Below are positions 17,923-27,700 of a stretch of DNA of 64,000 bases, in pieces. The DNA is taken from assembly GCA_965216255.1 (NCBI GenBank), contig OZ244148.1, positions 806,001 to 870,000 of the forward strand, written 5' to 3'. Under the pieces are notes generated by a model. It saw only the letters and a program-made list of their open reading frames with translations. It had not been told where the DNA came from and did not search any database. The DNA is from G965216255 sp965216255 (GTDB lineage Bacteria > Bacteroidota > Rhodothermia > Rhodothermales > Bin80). The first letter of the stretch is position 1; each line of letters starts with the position of its first letter. A program made the translations under genes and the position numbers.

Positions 17923-19332
17923 TCACGGCTTCTGTCTGGAAACAAGATCCCAGAAATAATAATTGTATTCGTGGTGCCTGCGCAGGTCCTTTTCGTACTG
18001 GTCATGGGGCGCCAGTTCTGCCCAGTCTGCGATACGCTGGGCCAGTGCCCTGCATTTCGCCAGGTAGCGCGCAGCATCCTTGATGTCGACGGTCTTACCA
18101 AATTCCAAGGACTGTTGTATGAAAGCTCTATGCAGCACCGTGGCTACAAGCGGGTAGTCGGCCTCAAACACGTCACCCATATCCATCAAATAGAAATAGC
18201 CCAATTCCTGCACTTCGGCGCTGCGCTTTGTTACCAGGGCCGCGGCCCTGTCCCAGTCCCCCCACGAAATCAGAAAATCGACGGCCTTATCCAGAGAATT
18301 GCTTGTTTCGGCGAGCTTCAATGCCCGCTGCTCTGCTTGCCTTCCGTCGGACTCTGGCATCCGCAGCAGGCAGGCACGCAGCACAGTGTCCTTTAGCGAA
18401 CGCTCGAAGTAGGACCACCGAGCCTTTTCGGCCTCCGCGTCCTGTCCGAGTGCATACAAAGCTGCTATCCGGCATTCATGCCAATCGTCGCTCCACGCGC
18501 CGAACTGGTTCGGGAGGGCGCCTTCGATGACTTTCCACGCCTCGTCAAACCTGTTGGCTGCCAATAACCTGTTTGCGATGGCCGCCGCGATGGCGGACTT
18601 CTGCCTTTCATCCCCATCATACTGCGCCATGAAAGCGTCCACATCTCCCAGGGCATCTGCAATCGAACGCAGAATCTCTTGTGTGGATGATATCTCCTGC
18701 ATCCGGGCATAGTTAATCCGTCCGTCTGCGCTCGCCTGGCGCTGGCGCTCCGCCAGCCGTTCCTGATATTTCTGTTGGAGAACGCTGAGCCCCTCCTCGC
18801 CCAGCGTCGGAAACAAAGAGTCCAACACGAGGCGTGCCAGCCCATGCTGGTTGGTGACCACAGATTCATGTATCGCAGGAACCACCTCGCCGCGGCTAGG
18901 CCGGGCCGCACCAACAATTGCTCCGATATCCCGGGCAGCCTGGTGAAAGGCCATCTTGATATCGGGCGTATACAGATTCGTACGCGCCCATACCGGAACA
19001 GCCAAGGAGATCAGCTTGAACATGGCTTCCATCGCCAGATGGGCATCCACGGGCAGGAGGTGATGCATGATCAGTTGGCGATGCGCTTCAAGCTCCTCAC
19101 CCAGGACACGCTTCTTTTCTGCCGAAAGGTTTGACGTGCTACCCCGGATCGCGTCGAATCGCTTCAAGAGGGCCGTCACGGCGACCCCAGGGCTCACCGC
19201 TGCTGCAATCTCCAGCCTAAGCCTGCGCTTGGCACCCGGATCATGAGCCGATATTTGGATCAGAAGCTCGGTAAGTCTGGCGGTACCCAGGACTTCCAGG
19301 TTCTGCTCATTAAGCGTCCGTTTGGAGGCCAT
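17923..19332 (-). CDS. DUF6880-type protein of unknown function
   Basis: 469 residues, no signal peptide or membrane segment. The N-terminus (MASKRTLNEQNLEVLGTARL, then ISAHDPGAKRRLRLE) resembles the family labelled DUF6880. The remainder is almost entirely helical, with tetratricopeptide-like pairs (ANRLLAANRFDEAWKVIEGA, then ALYALGQDAEAEKARW), suggesting a protein-interaction scaffold. The C-terminus (YEKDLRRHHEYNYYFWDL) is conserved-looking and aromatic. No catalytic motif is visible and function is unknown. It stands alone on the minus strand at the edge of the accessory region. Confidence 0.7.
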   Translation of the reverse strand: MASKRTLNEQNLEVLGTARLTELLIQISAHDPGAKRRLRLEIAAAVSPGVAVTALLKRFDAIRGSTSNLSAEKKRVLGEELEAHRQLIMHHLLPVDAHLAMEAMFKLISLAVPVWARTNLYTPDIKMAFHQAARDIGAIVGAARPSRGEVVPAIHESVVTNQHGLARLVLDSLFPTLGEEGLSVLQQKYQERLAERQRQASADGRINYARMQEISSTQEILRSIADALGDVDAFMAQYDGDERQKSAIAAAIANRLLAANRFDEAWKVIEGALPNQFGAWSDDWHECRIAALYALGQDAEAEKARWSYFERSLKDTVLRACLLRMPESDGRQAEQRALKLAETSNSLDKAVDFLISWGDWDRAAALVTKRSAEVQELGYFYLMDMGDVFEADYPLVATVLHRAFIQQSLEFGKTVDIKDAARYLAKCRALAQRIADWAELAPHDQYEKDLRRHHEYNYYFWDLVSRQKP

Positions 19333-20204
19333 ATCCCCGCGCGAGCGGTCTGCTCAGATGGGTAAGAATATCGCGTTAACCGTATCCATCAGGATCTGTT
19401 CGCATGAGGCGTGGCCGGCTGGATCGGAATTGGCCGCAGGATGCACTTCTGCAAAGCGCATCCCGGCGCAATCCGCTGGTCCGGTTGCGGCAGAAGAATG
19501 CCGATGCACAGCCTCGACGTAGACCACGCCCGACCGTAGCAGGTCCGTATCAGCGGCGGGCATTGTTGCACCGTTCAAAAAACAGACTCCTGGCACCCGG
19601 AAATAGCACGGGAGTCCCGAGAGAAGTCATTGATTCCAAAACTCGCACCGCGTGCAGAGGCTCTTTTCTCGTGATTCAAGCATCAACCCTTTACTACGAT
19701 TGTTGCCGTAGCGGCGCTTCTTGCCGGACCCGAGCGGACATGGAGCCAGGTTGGTGAATCTGTGACCAACAGGAAGGCCTTTTGCCGTACTTCCGGCGTA
19801 TCTGCATCCCATAGGTCTTGTGCGTAGGACAATTTTCGGCACCGCATTTGAAGTGAGCCAACTTCCCGCGCTGTTGGAGCCCCTGTACCGCTTCCTATCC
19901 AGGCATCCACAGGCGGGCTCTAAGCAGCGCAGGGACAGGGCTGTCCCCGCGGTACGCCCATCGCTCCGCATCCACTTCCCGCAAGCGCCCCGGGGGCAAA
20001 GAACTCCTCCGTTTCCGGGTGGCCTGCGACCTATCCCGCGCGCCCCTTCCGGTCCTTGCAGCAATAGTGCGTAAAGCCCAGAGAATCTCCTGTCTCGGTC
20101 AGTGCTATGACTTGGCAGGCGTCACGGGCAAAATCTCTTCGTTTGCCTGCCGAGGCACTGCGATTTGTGTATCACGAGAACGAAGTTGAATTCAAATGGA
20201 TGCC
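19333..20204. other. Region without a supportable gene
   Basis: 872 bp. Frames of up to about 145 codons exist on both strands but they are compositionally biased and carry no motif I recognise. It separates the DUF6880 gene from the DUF488 pair and may be decayed sequence. Confidence 0.4.
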
Positions 20205-21043
20205 CTATTCGAGCATGTGGCCGGCGTCGAATAGGGTCGGCGGCTCCTTCTTCGGGTAAAAGACCCCTATCACGACCCAGCTGTTAGGGTGAGCAAGAAT
20301 CGTCCCTGCAAAAAAGTGCGTGTCCCTATCGGTACCGCAAAGCTCGCAAAAGAATTTTTCTCGAACCGTTTGTGCTGCATCCTCGTGTGAACTCCCCTGA
20401 TCCACGAGCCTCCAGAAGAGCGCTCCGACTTCCCAGTCTTCAACCATCTGGCTATGACCTTTGCACCGTATATCGTCGCAGTCGAACTTATAGCGAAACT
20501 TGAACGGCACTTTTCGGGGAGGTTGCTTACTAACTGTACGGGTTTCCCACAACCTAGCCTGCTGAAGCGCCGCCTTAAAGGAGGGTTTCCAGTCGGGCTC
20601 GTCAGCGGAGATCACAAGGTCATGCACTATCTTTGGTTTGAAGACGCCCAGAGACGTCCGATCCGCCTGCTTACGGTCACGCAGGTCTTCCATGGAACGC
20701 ACCTTCCGCACTAACGCGTAACGGGCACGCTCGCTCCAGTTCCCGGGGTTACTTCTAATGGGCTCGCCGACGATCTGTATCGAGTCTCTGTCCGGCCTGT
20801 AGCTTTCCTTTCGAACATCATGCCCTGATGCTTGGAGGCCATGACCTTGATCCACTGGTATTTCTTGTACTGCTGGCTGAACGGCAGATCCCGGAAGTTA
20901 ATGGGATAGAGACGCACAAAGTCCCCGGTTTCCGTCACTCCGGCAGTACAGACCAATTCATCGTACCTCATAGAAGGAATCGGGTACGTTTTGACCGTGA
21001 TCAAAACCTTGAGCATTTCGGTACGCTGCAGCATCGCTTTCAT
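20205..21043 (-). pseudogene. Conserved protein of unknown function, partner of DUF488 gene, with a frameshift
   Basis: Reading from an ATG at 21043 gives MKAMLQRTEMLKVLITVKTY, then VCTAGVTETGDFVRLYPINF and QQYKKYQWIKVMASKH. Near 20820-20850 the sense continues in another frame (HDVRKESYRPDRDSIQIVGE, then RSNPGNWSERARYALVRKV) and runs to 20205 with CDDIRCKGHSQMVEDWEVGA and a C-terminal block that includes SWVVIGVFYP. One single-base change restores about 279 residues. The conserved WEVGALFWRLVD and the CDDxRCKGH/CELCG cysteine-histidine sites suggest metal binding. The start overlaps the DUF488 stop by 4 bp (ATGA), so the two are coupled. The frameshift may be a real inactivation, a programmed shift or a sequencing error. 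Function unknown. Confidence 0.65.
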
Positions 21044-21921
21044 AGATGAACAACATCCAAGCCGGTTGTATCCGCTACGGCATTGGCCAGCCTCCCTCGG
21101 TGACAACAGCGGATGTCCTTTTCGACACAGACCAGAACGGAGGGCCGCGAACACATGAACTGGCCCACCTCTTCCACTTCGGCATAACTTTGGGAAAGTA
21201 TCGACCGCTCGTATCGACTGAGTAAACGTTGATACGAGGCAAAGTCGCTCAGGTCGGCCCGCGCACTGCTAGGTATTCCCAAACTCGGTACTTGACGATA
21301 CTCGAGACCTAGTCGTTCGCAGAATTGGCCTAAGCGTGCTCCGGAGAATCCATACTTGCGAGAGATCGGATTCGCCCTTATGTCGATTAATACGTCAATA
21401 CCCATTTCTAGGAGGTTGTTAAAGAAGGCATCCACGGATTTGCCTTCATACCCAGCTGTATACACGGCTGGCGCGGCCTTCTTGGGGCGTTGAAGCGAAG
21501 CTGGCCGCCGCTCCGGCAACTGGCTATTGAGCGCGAACCATGGGTATCTGCGATAAACATCACTTACGAGAGCATTTTGGCTAAGTAGCCCATATCGCCT
21601 CACGATTTCCGTCACGGCAACTTTTGCTGAAGCTGTCAACGCTTCAGCTTCTCCACACGCGTGGCCGCGAGTCTCCTCTCGGAGCGCAACATGGTCTAGC
21701 TGGGTCGTTACGTATCCGTTCTGCTGGAGGCGCTCCAGTTCCCGGTAAAGGGTGAAAGAGAATGGACCAAATTTGTACGGCACGAAGTCATAAAAGCTTG
21801 GCACATCCTTCAAGCAGGTTTCATGGCGAAGCAGGAAAACAAGCTTCACAAAAACTGTCCTTGAGAGCGGCTTGGCGACCTGCATGAGGAGGCTCAAGAT
21901 AGTTCTCTGTCGTGTAAGCAT
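21040..21921 (-). CDS. N-terminal winged-helix-like domain fused to DUF488
   Basis: 293 residues. Residues 1-105 look like a winged-helix/antitoxin-type region (LSLLMQVAKPLSRTVFVKLVF, then FYDFVPYKFGPFSFTLYREL and LQQNGYVTT). From about residue 155 a DUF488 domain follows: VYTAGYEGKSVDAFFNNLLE, VLIDIRANPISRKYGFSG, then the C-terminal LVCVEKDIRCCHRGRLANAV, where the Cys-His pair is the family hallmark. DUF488 proteins have no agreed function. The gene is translationally coupled to the partner downstream, which points to a two-protein system. It lies beside a type ISP restriction relic in an accessory region, so a defence or stress role is plausible but unproven. Confidence 0.75.
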   Translation of the reverse strand: MLTRQRTILSLLMQVAKPLSRTVFVKLVFLLRHETCLKDVPSFYDFVPYKFGPFSFTLYRELERLQQNGYVTTQLDHVALREETRGHACGEAEALTASAKVAVTEIVRRYGLLSQNALVSDVYRRYPWFALNSQLPERRPASLQRPKKAAPAVYTAGYEGKSVDAFFNNLLEMGIDVLIDIRANPISRKYGFSGARLGQFCERLGLEYRQVPSLGIPSSARADLSDFASYQRLLSRYERSILSQSYAEVEEVGQFMCSRPSVLVCVEKDIRCCHRGRLANAVADTTGLDVVHL

Positions 21922-21979
21922 ACGTTTCTTACAGTTTAGTCGGTCGCGTTACGAATCGGGGTCACGGTCATGGTTAGCA

Positions 21980-22608
21980 GAAAACGCAACGGGCCAGCCC
22001 CCGTGCCGCACAATGACGCCATCGATCTCCTACATCGGGTGAATGGTCTCAGCGACGGCGGAGATGATCGTCCGCTGTTGGTCGATGTTCTCCTCGGAAA
22101 GGGAGCGGCCCTTTCGGTCCTTGAATCACTTTTCGGCTGGGCGACAGCCGCCGATGGTAAAGGACCAGAATTGCGGCTCAACGCTCCCGAAAAACTGTTC
22201 GTGATTGATCCATGCGCGCCCAGGCAGACCGCTTTTAGGGGGCGTGTAATGCACTCTATCTACGTGGTTGCTGCCATTGTTGGGAAACGTCTCTTGTGTG
22301 TCCATACCCTCAGTTTCCATCAGATGCAGGCCGAGGAGGCGCGCACCCGGCAGGAGGAGGTTCGCGAACAGCTCATGGTCCACCGGCAGCAGTAGGCGTG
22401 GGAAGTCGGATTTGAGGAAATCAGCGTACCGGGAGCGATATTCTTGGCTATGGAGGACGGCGCAGAGGTAGTTGAATACATCTTCCGGGCCGAAGGTTTG
22501 GCTGAGATTCCCTACACCATCGCAAGTGAAATCGAGGCGGACCGCGCAGCCAACCGATTCAACGAATTCGCGGTCGAAACTAGGTTCCCGGCTAGCCCTG
22601 CCCTTCAT
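21980..22608 (-). pseudogene. Type ISP restriction-modification enzyme, C-terminal specificity-domain relic
   Basis: The frame from 22608 includes QTFGPEDVFNYLCAVLHSQE, then YRSRYADFLKSDFPRLLLPV and RVHYTPPKSGLPGRAWIN, which is the pattern of the C-terminal recognition domain of LlaBIII-type (type ISP) enzymes. The sense then slips frame near 22130 and continues as FKDRKGRSLSEENIDQQRTI to about 21980, with an in-frame stop. The helicase, methyltransferase and nuclease parts of a normal 1,500-residue enzyme are gone. It is a dead fragment. Confidence 0.75.
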
Positions 22609-22656
22609 TCATGAGTAGTACTTAACAATCAATGTCATGCCGTATAGTTTCACGGC

Positions 22657-23040
22657 ATGACGGCACAGAGTCAGATTCTTCGCACGCTCAGGGCACCGCG
22701 TGCCAGGCCGCGTTTGGAGCGTATACTTTCCAACGAGGCGCTCCGCAGTAGTATGCCATAGGACATCGTGTCTGCCAAGAGTTTGGATTTCACGATGTGC
22801 GCGGCCATCCGCAGAAGGCGACGTGTTTGAATGCGTTGCGGACGTTGGATGCCGAGGGCCTCATTACACTGCGTCGCCCAAGCAGAGTGTGCACGAACAT
22901 ACGCCGTTCGTGCTGGATGCGCCGGTACCGGAGTCCGCAGGCGAATTATTGTATCTACCCACAACCAGGTTTCGAGACACTTATTGAGAGATTGTCTCTG
23001 GGAGAGGCCGGGGGGATTACGAAGTCCGTGCGCAGGTAAG
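22657..23040 (+). pseudogene. Possible relic of a Tn5-like or DUF4338-type transposase N-terminus
   Basis: In two frames the sequence reads MTAQSQILRTLRAPRARPRL and then RVCQEFGFHDVRGHPQKATC, LNALRTLDAEGLITLR. This resembles the DNA-binding N-terminal region found in some IS4/Tn5-like transposases and DUF4338 proteins. The frame is broken at least once and homology fades after about 22930. Assignment is tentative. Confidence 0.35.
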
Positions 23041-23526
23041 TCAGCCAACTGCGTAGGGGAGCCTGTGGCATATGCCTGGCCTTCCGCCTGGGGCTTTCGT
23101 AATGCCGGAGAGTGTTCAAGGCCCCTGTACACCGTAGTTACGGCTGCGTGCAGGTGAGCCTGTGTTACGATAAACGCAGCTGAGTTCGCCATGAGATCGA
23201 CCATGTGTTTGAACCTAGGATTCCCCACGTGCTGTCAGGGATAGGGGTTGGAGGCTGTTTTCGCGCTTTATGCTTAACTAGTGCTTGCCCGAATACGATT
23301 TGATTGGTCTTTAGGCTTCAAGTACGGATAAATTTCCCCAGTGGAAGGCCTGTGCAAGTAATGCAATTACAGATGCTTCCGTATCTCCATGGATGAGCTA
23401 TCGAAACTCTTAAGTACAAAATATACAGATCTGTTGTTTCTGCGAATGCCTTGCCATTTCCCGATATTATAGCCGTGATCACCCCGGTTTGGCCGCTTTC
23501 GCCCCAACATTCGACGCTTCATTACC
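23041..23526. other. Region without a supportable gene
   Basis: About 490 bp between two transposase relics. It is likely decayed mobile-element sequence. A long minus-strand frame crosses it (to 22671) but has no recognisable features. Confidence 0.4.
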
Positions 23527-24916
23527 ATGCGCGCAGTTTGCAATTCTCAGTTTGAACTCGGGCAAGTACCCATCGACCAGATCCAGTTCAATTCCAAGTC
23601 AAGGCATGACGTCCCGGCCGTACTGCGTGGACTGCAGCATCTGTAATGCGATCCCGTCACCCGGGAGAAGATATTCGAGATCCTGAAGAAGCGGCTGCGG
23701 CTAGATGTCAGCTTGGAGCGCGGCCGCCAGGGTATGGGTCTGTGGCACGTCTTTGTCCTTGGCGTGATCCAAAATGCCCTGAACTGCAACTTCGATCGTC
23801 TCTTGGACTATGCTGACCATCACGAGAAGGTGCGCAAGATGCAGGGGCACACCGACTTTCACGACAAGAGGCGGCTGGTCCAACAGACCGTCATCGACCA
23901 CGTAAGTCTTTTGACAGATGAGATTTTGGAAGAGATAAACCATGTGGTGGTTACCTGCGGCCACCGCTTGGTAAATAGAACGGCCGGTGGATCCGCTTCG
24001 CTGCCGGGCAGATTCGGCAGTAGCAAAGACGCACGTGCACTAGCCCACGGACGTGTAGTCTTCTGTGGTATGCGATGCGCTGCCTAAGCCGGAATCTTGG
24101 GCGTACGTGCCGGGCACACAAGATTTCAGGGTGGCGCAAGGGCAGGTCTTTGAATAGGAAAGTGCGGGGTATCGGGTGCGCACGCACCGGCAGTGGTGAA
24201 GGTGAGGAGCTATCTAAGTCTGTGCCGCCAACTTGTGCAGAAGGCGGAGTGCACACTGGAGGTGCTATAGCGGCGCAGGATCGCGCACGAGGATATATCG
24301 CGCTATTTGTGGCACGCCAAGCGGCAGATAGGCCAGGCAGAGCGCCGATTGATCGAGGGGGAAGTGATTCCGCATCGTGAGAAGCTCTTCTCGATCCATG
24401 AGGAGCACACGCGCTGGATTAGCAAGGGCAAGGCGGGCGTGGTGGCGGAGCTGGGGGTATGCGTGCTGAAAGATCCATACCCGTTCATTCTACGCCACCA
24501 CATTCTGCGGGAAGCAGGAGACCAGGACATGATCGTGCCCTTCCTTACGGAGGCGAAGAAGCAATATCCGGCACTCCGTTCGTGCAGCCTGGACAGGAGT
24601 TTTTACACGCCGAAAAATCGGGAGCAACTGGACCGGCTACTCGATTTGAACGTCATGCCCAGGAAGGGCCGGCGCACTCAGGAGGATCTGGAGAGGGAGA
24701 CGGCAGAAGCCTTTGTGGACGGCAGCATCCGGCGATAGCGTCGGCCACGGACAATTTGAATCACTGGGGCTGGAGCGCCCGTACGGTGCCGCAGGATTTG
24801 CCCGGACGGTGGCTCTGGTGATGGTAGCGGCCAACGTACACAGAATCGGTCCATTGCTGAAGAAGCAGGAAGAAAGGCGACGGCACTGGCACAAGGTCCA
24901 CGGCCGAGCAGCGTAG
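23527..24916 (+). pseudogene. ISNCY (ISDol1-like) transposase, degenerate copy
   Basis: Pieces in several frames line up with the intact ISNCY transposase at 58119-59552: MRAVCNSQFELGQVPIDQIQ, then RHDVPAVLRGLQHL, RGRQGMGLWHVFVLGVIQNA, the central block, FSIHEEHTRWISKGKAGVVA, SLDRSFYTPKNREQLDRLLD, and the basic end WHKVHGRAA. There are stops and frameshifts near 23640, 24000 and 24730. The protein is clearly a diverged relative rather than a recent copy. Confidence 0.8.
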
Positions 24917-25367
24917 GCCTGCACACACGGCAGCATCGGAGTAAGGCTTGCCCTCCTCCACAAGAGGAGATCGCCTACCTGTCTCGTTGACCCACCAATT
25001 CGGGGCATAGCACCGTCGATCAACAGTTGCTAGCCTGAATTACCGCGGGGCGTTTGCTAGGCGCACTGTTCGGGGACTTTCTGCGTGGATTTAGCTTCTA
25101 TTGCCTGCATAATGCTATCCGTGTCGCATCCTATATGTGAAGTAATGAATATTAGAACACTGGTATAGAAGCATTTTCTGTCCCGCAACCGAAGCCCCGC
25201 TTTCGGCGAGTTTGTCTCCTTATTGCCCTGTTTAGGAGCTAGTGCCGCCTCGATCCTGCATTTCTCTGCCCTAACACCCGACTAATACGCCTCTACCGGG
25301 CACCAGTGCTTGATTCTGTGAAATGATTTTAGTATTTTGGTAGTATATTCATACTTCAACATATACG
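24917..25367. other. Region between two transposases; contains probable left end of the next IS
   Basis: 451 bp. The sequence ATTGCCCTGT at 25222-25231 is found inverted at 27104-27113, just after the next transposase gene, and may mark the element ends. An AT-rich stretch at 25320-25365 lies directly before the transposase start and probably holds its promoter. Confidence 0.4.
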
Positions 25368-27113
25368 ATGCATAGACGCTCCGACTTCTTCACCCAACCC
25401 GGCTGCCTTCCCATGCGGCAGTACGAAGCCATCAGAGCCTACCTCCACGAAGGATGCTCCATCGAAGAAGCCGCTGGTCGCGGCAACTATACACCGGGAT
25501 CCTTCCGCAATCTCCTCCGACGTTTCAAAAAACAGCCCTCTTCCGACTTCTTCTGGCCCCGACTCGCCGCTTCGCCCCGTGTGGCCAAACCGACTGATCC
25601 CCGACCTGCCCGCATCGTCGCCCTCCGCAAAGAGCAAGCCACCTCCATCTACCAGATCCAGCAGCTTTTGCGCCAGGAAAACATGCCGGCCAGCCTGGGC
25701 TACATCCAGAACGTCTTTACCCGGGAAGGCATCCGGCGCCTGCCGCGCCGACCGGCACATCAGCGCTCTGCGGTTACTACCACAGCCGACAGTCGAAAGC
25801 TGGACCTCAGCTCGCGCACCTTTCACACCGACTTTGCTGGCCTCTTTCTGTTCGCCTTCGATCTGGCACGCATGCAGCTCGATCAGATGCTGGCTACCGC
25901 AGGCATGCCCGGCACGCGCATGATCCCGGCCGGTTGTGCCGTGCGCTCCCTGTTGGCACTCAAGCTGTCAGGCATCGGGCGGCCTTCCCAGGTCATGGCC
26001 GAAACACTTGACGAGGGCCTGGCCCTCTTTGCCGGACTGAACGCCATTCCCAAGCGCACCACGTTGACGGAATACTCCATCCAGGTGGATCCGACCTTTG
26101 CGGGGCCGCTGATGCACCAGTGGTACCATGCGGCAGCAAAGCTGGCCGATGTCCTCGGCCCCGGGCGGTCCATTGACCTGGACTTCCACACCATTCCCTA
26201 CCACGGCGATCAGGCACTCTTGCAGAAGCACTATGTCTCCAAGCGCAGCCGCCGCCAACGCGGTGTGCTCACCATGCTGGCGCGCGACGCCGACGCCCGC
26301 ATCTTTTGCTATGCTGACGCCACGATTCGCAAGGAAACGCAAAATGATGCCATTCTGCGCTTTGTCGACTACTGGAAAGCCCACACAAGGCAGGTTCCGC
26401 AAGAGCTGGTCTTCGACAGCCGGTTCACCGTGTACGCCAATCTGACCGAGCTCACTGCCCTGGACATTGACTTCATCACGCTGCGACGCCGGCATGCATC
26501 ACTGATCGAGCACATTAACGCGCTGGACAAGTCGGCCTGGAGGCAGATCCGCCTCTCCAATATTGGCCGCGCCTACCGCACGCCGCGCATCGCAGATGAG
26601 ATCGTCAAGCTGCGGGGATACCCCCATCCACTACGGCAGATCATCGTCAAGGGTCTGGGACACGACAAGCCGACCGTCCTGATCACCAACCAGATGAAGC
26701 GGCCGCCTGCGCAACTGGTCGACCGCTACGCCCGGCGCATGATCATCGAGAACGTCATCAGTGATGCCATCGACTTCTTCCACATGGACGCGTTGAGCTC
26801 CGCGGTACCCATGCGGATCAATGTGGACGTGCAGCTGACGGTAATGGCCAGCGTGCTCTACCGGCTCATTGGCGCACGTGTAGGCAAAGGCTATGAAAAA
26901 GCGGAGTCGCGCACGATCTATCGCGACCTGGTGCGCCACAGCGGCAAGGTGACCATCACCGAAGACGAGATCCTCGTCCAACTGCGCGCACGATCCAAAG
27001 CCCACTACATGGTCTCTGCCGGATACCCCGAACTACGCGAGCGCATCCCGTGGCTAGGCAACAAGATGCTCCGTGTACAGTTCTCCAAACGACCCTGATT
27101 GTCACAGGGCAAT
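25222..27113 (+). mobile_element. Insertion sequence with a 576-residue DDE transposase (ends provisional)
   Basis: Bounded provisionally by a 10-bp inverted match (ATTGCCCTGT / ACAGGGCAAT) at 25222 and 27113. I found no target duplication next to these, so the true ends may lie elsewhere. It contains one complete transposase gene and no passengers. Confidence 0.45.
25368..27098 (+). CDS. DDE transposase, IS4/IS1634-like superfamily with N-terminal helix-turn-helix
   Basis: 576 residues and intact. Residues 15-125 carry one or two helix-turn-helix units (RAYLHEGCSIEEAAGRGNYT, then IQQLLRQENMPASLGYIQNV). The catalytic core includes SIDLDFHTIPYHGD, ELVFDSRFTVYANL and the C-terminal RRMIIENVISDAIDFFH, matching an RNase H-like DDE fold. 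I could not assign a named family; the fused DNA-binding N-terminus is not typical of standard IS4. The start is the ATG at 25368. It is probably still active, unlike its neighbours. Confidence 0.75.
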   Translation: MHRRSDFFTQPGCLPMRQYEAIRAYLHEGCSIEEAAGRGNYTPGSFRNLLRRFKKQPSSDFFWPRLAASPRVAKPTDPRPARIVALRKEQATSIYQIQQLLRQENMPASLGYIQNVFTREGIRRLPRRPAHQRSAVTTTADSRKLDLSSRTFHTDFAGLFLFAFDLARMQLDQMLATAGMPGTRMIPAGCAVRSLLALKLSGIGRPSQVMAETLDEGLALFAGLNAIPKRTTLTEYSIQVDPTFAGPLMHQWYHAAAKLADVLGPGRSIDLDFHTIPYHGDQALLQKHYVSKRSRRQRGVLTMLARDADARIFCYADATIRKETQNDAILRFVDYWKAHTRQVPQELVFDSRFTVYANLTELTALDIDFITLRRRHASLIEHINALDKSAWRQIRLSNIGRAYRTPRIADEIVKLRGYPHPLRQIIVKGLGHDKPTVLITNQMKRPPAQLVDRYARRMIIENVISDAIDFFHMDALSSAVPMRINVDVQLTVMASVLYRLIGARVGKGYEKAESRTIYRDLVRHSGKVTITEDEILVQLRARSKAHYMVSAGYPELRERIPWLGNKMLRVQFSKRP

Positions 27114-27251
27114 ATTGCCGCGGCAATTGAGGCTAGGCTCGAAATCCGGAGTTGGCTCGCTATCACCTGCCCTTTTCACCTCCAAGCAGGCCCGGCTACC
27201 CACCGGAGGGCAGCCCCCCGAACCGCACTTCATCACTCAAGGCCGGGGACC

Positions 27252-27399
27252 GTGAAAAAGTCTGTGAGCGAATCGGGGAAATCATTCAGGGACAGCATTT
27301 CACTCTTTGAACTATTCGAGCAATTTCCAGACGAGGAGTCAGCCGAGAAATGGCAAGAAAACGTGCGGTGGGGCAAGGAAGGACCGGAATGCCCGCGTT
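27252..27399 (+). pseudogene. IS1595-family transposase, N-terminal fragment
   Basis: From a GTG at 27252 the frame reads VKKSVSESGKSFRDSISLFE, then KWQENVRWGKEGPECPRCDS: the start of an IS1595 transposase up to the first half of the zinc ribbon (CPRC). It differs from the transposase at 5785. Homology stops abruptly near 27400, where Tn5-like sequence starts. Confidence 0.7.
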
Positions 27400-27700
27400 G
27401 CGACAGCCCTGGGCGCGTATTGCGTGATCGCTTGGCGTCTGATGACCTTGACTCTGCTCGGACGCGAGGTGCCAGAGATCAATCCTAATGTCATGTTGAC
27501 CAGTGTGGAACTGCGCGTGTTGGCAGCGTATGCGCGGGGAGCATAATTTTCCGCCCCCAACGACGCTTCAAGCGGCGATATTGCAGGTGGCCATCCTAGG
27601 CGGATATCAACGCCCGAAGAAGGGCCCACCAGCGGGGCATAAGGTTAGGTGGAGGGACTACATCCGGCTAGTGACGGCAAGCACACATCGCGTGATATGA
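27400..27700 (+). pseudogene. Tn5-like (IS4 family) transposase, C-terminal fragment with frameshift
   Basis: The frame first reads ALGAYCVIAWRLMTLTLLGR (the helical region after the catalytic glutamate in Tn5-type transposases), then slips frame near 27500 and continues as PPTTLQAAILQVAILGGYQR and KGPPAGHKVRWRDYIRL, the normal end of this group. It may be the far end of the same element whose N-terminal relic lies at 22657, separated by later insertions. Confidence 0.65.

Noticed and set aside
22671..23228. A 185-codon minus-strand open frame
   Set aside because: No motif, and the opposite strand gives transposase-like sense; treated as chance.
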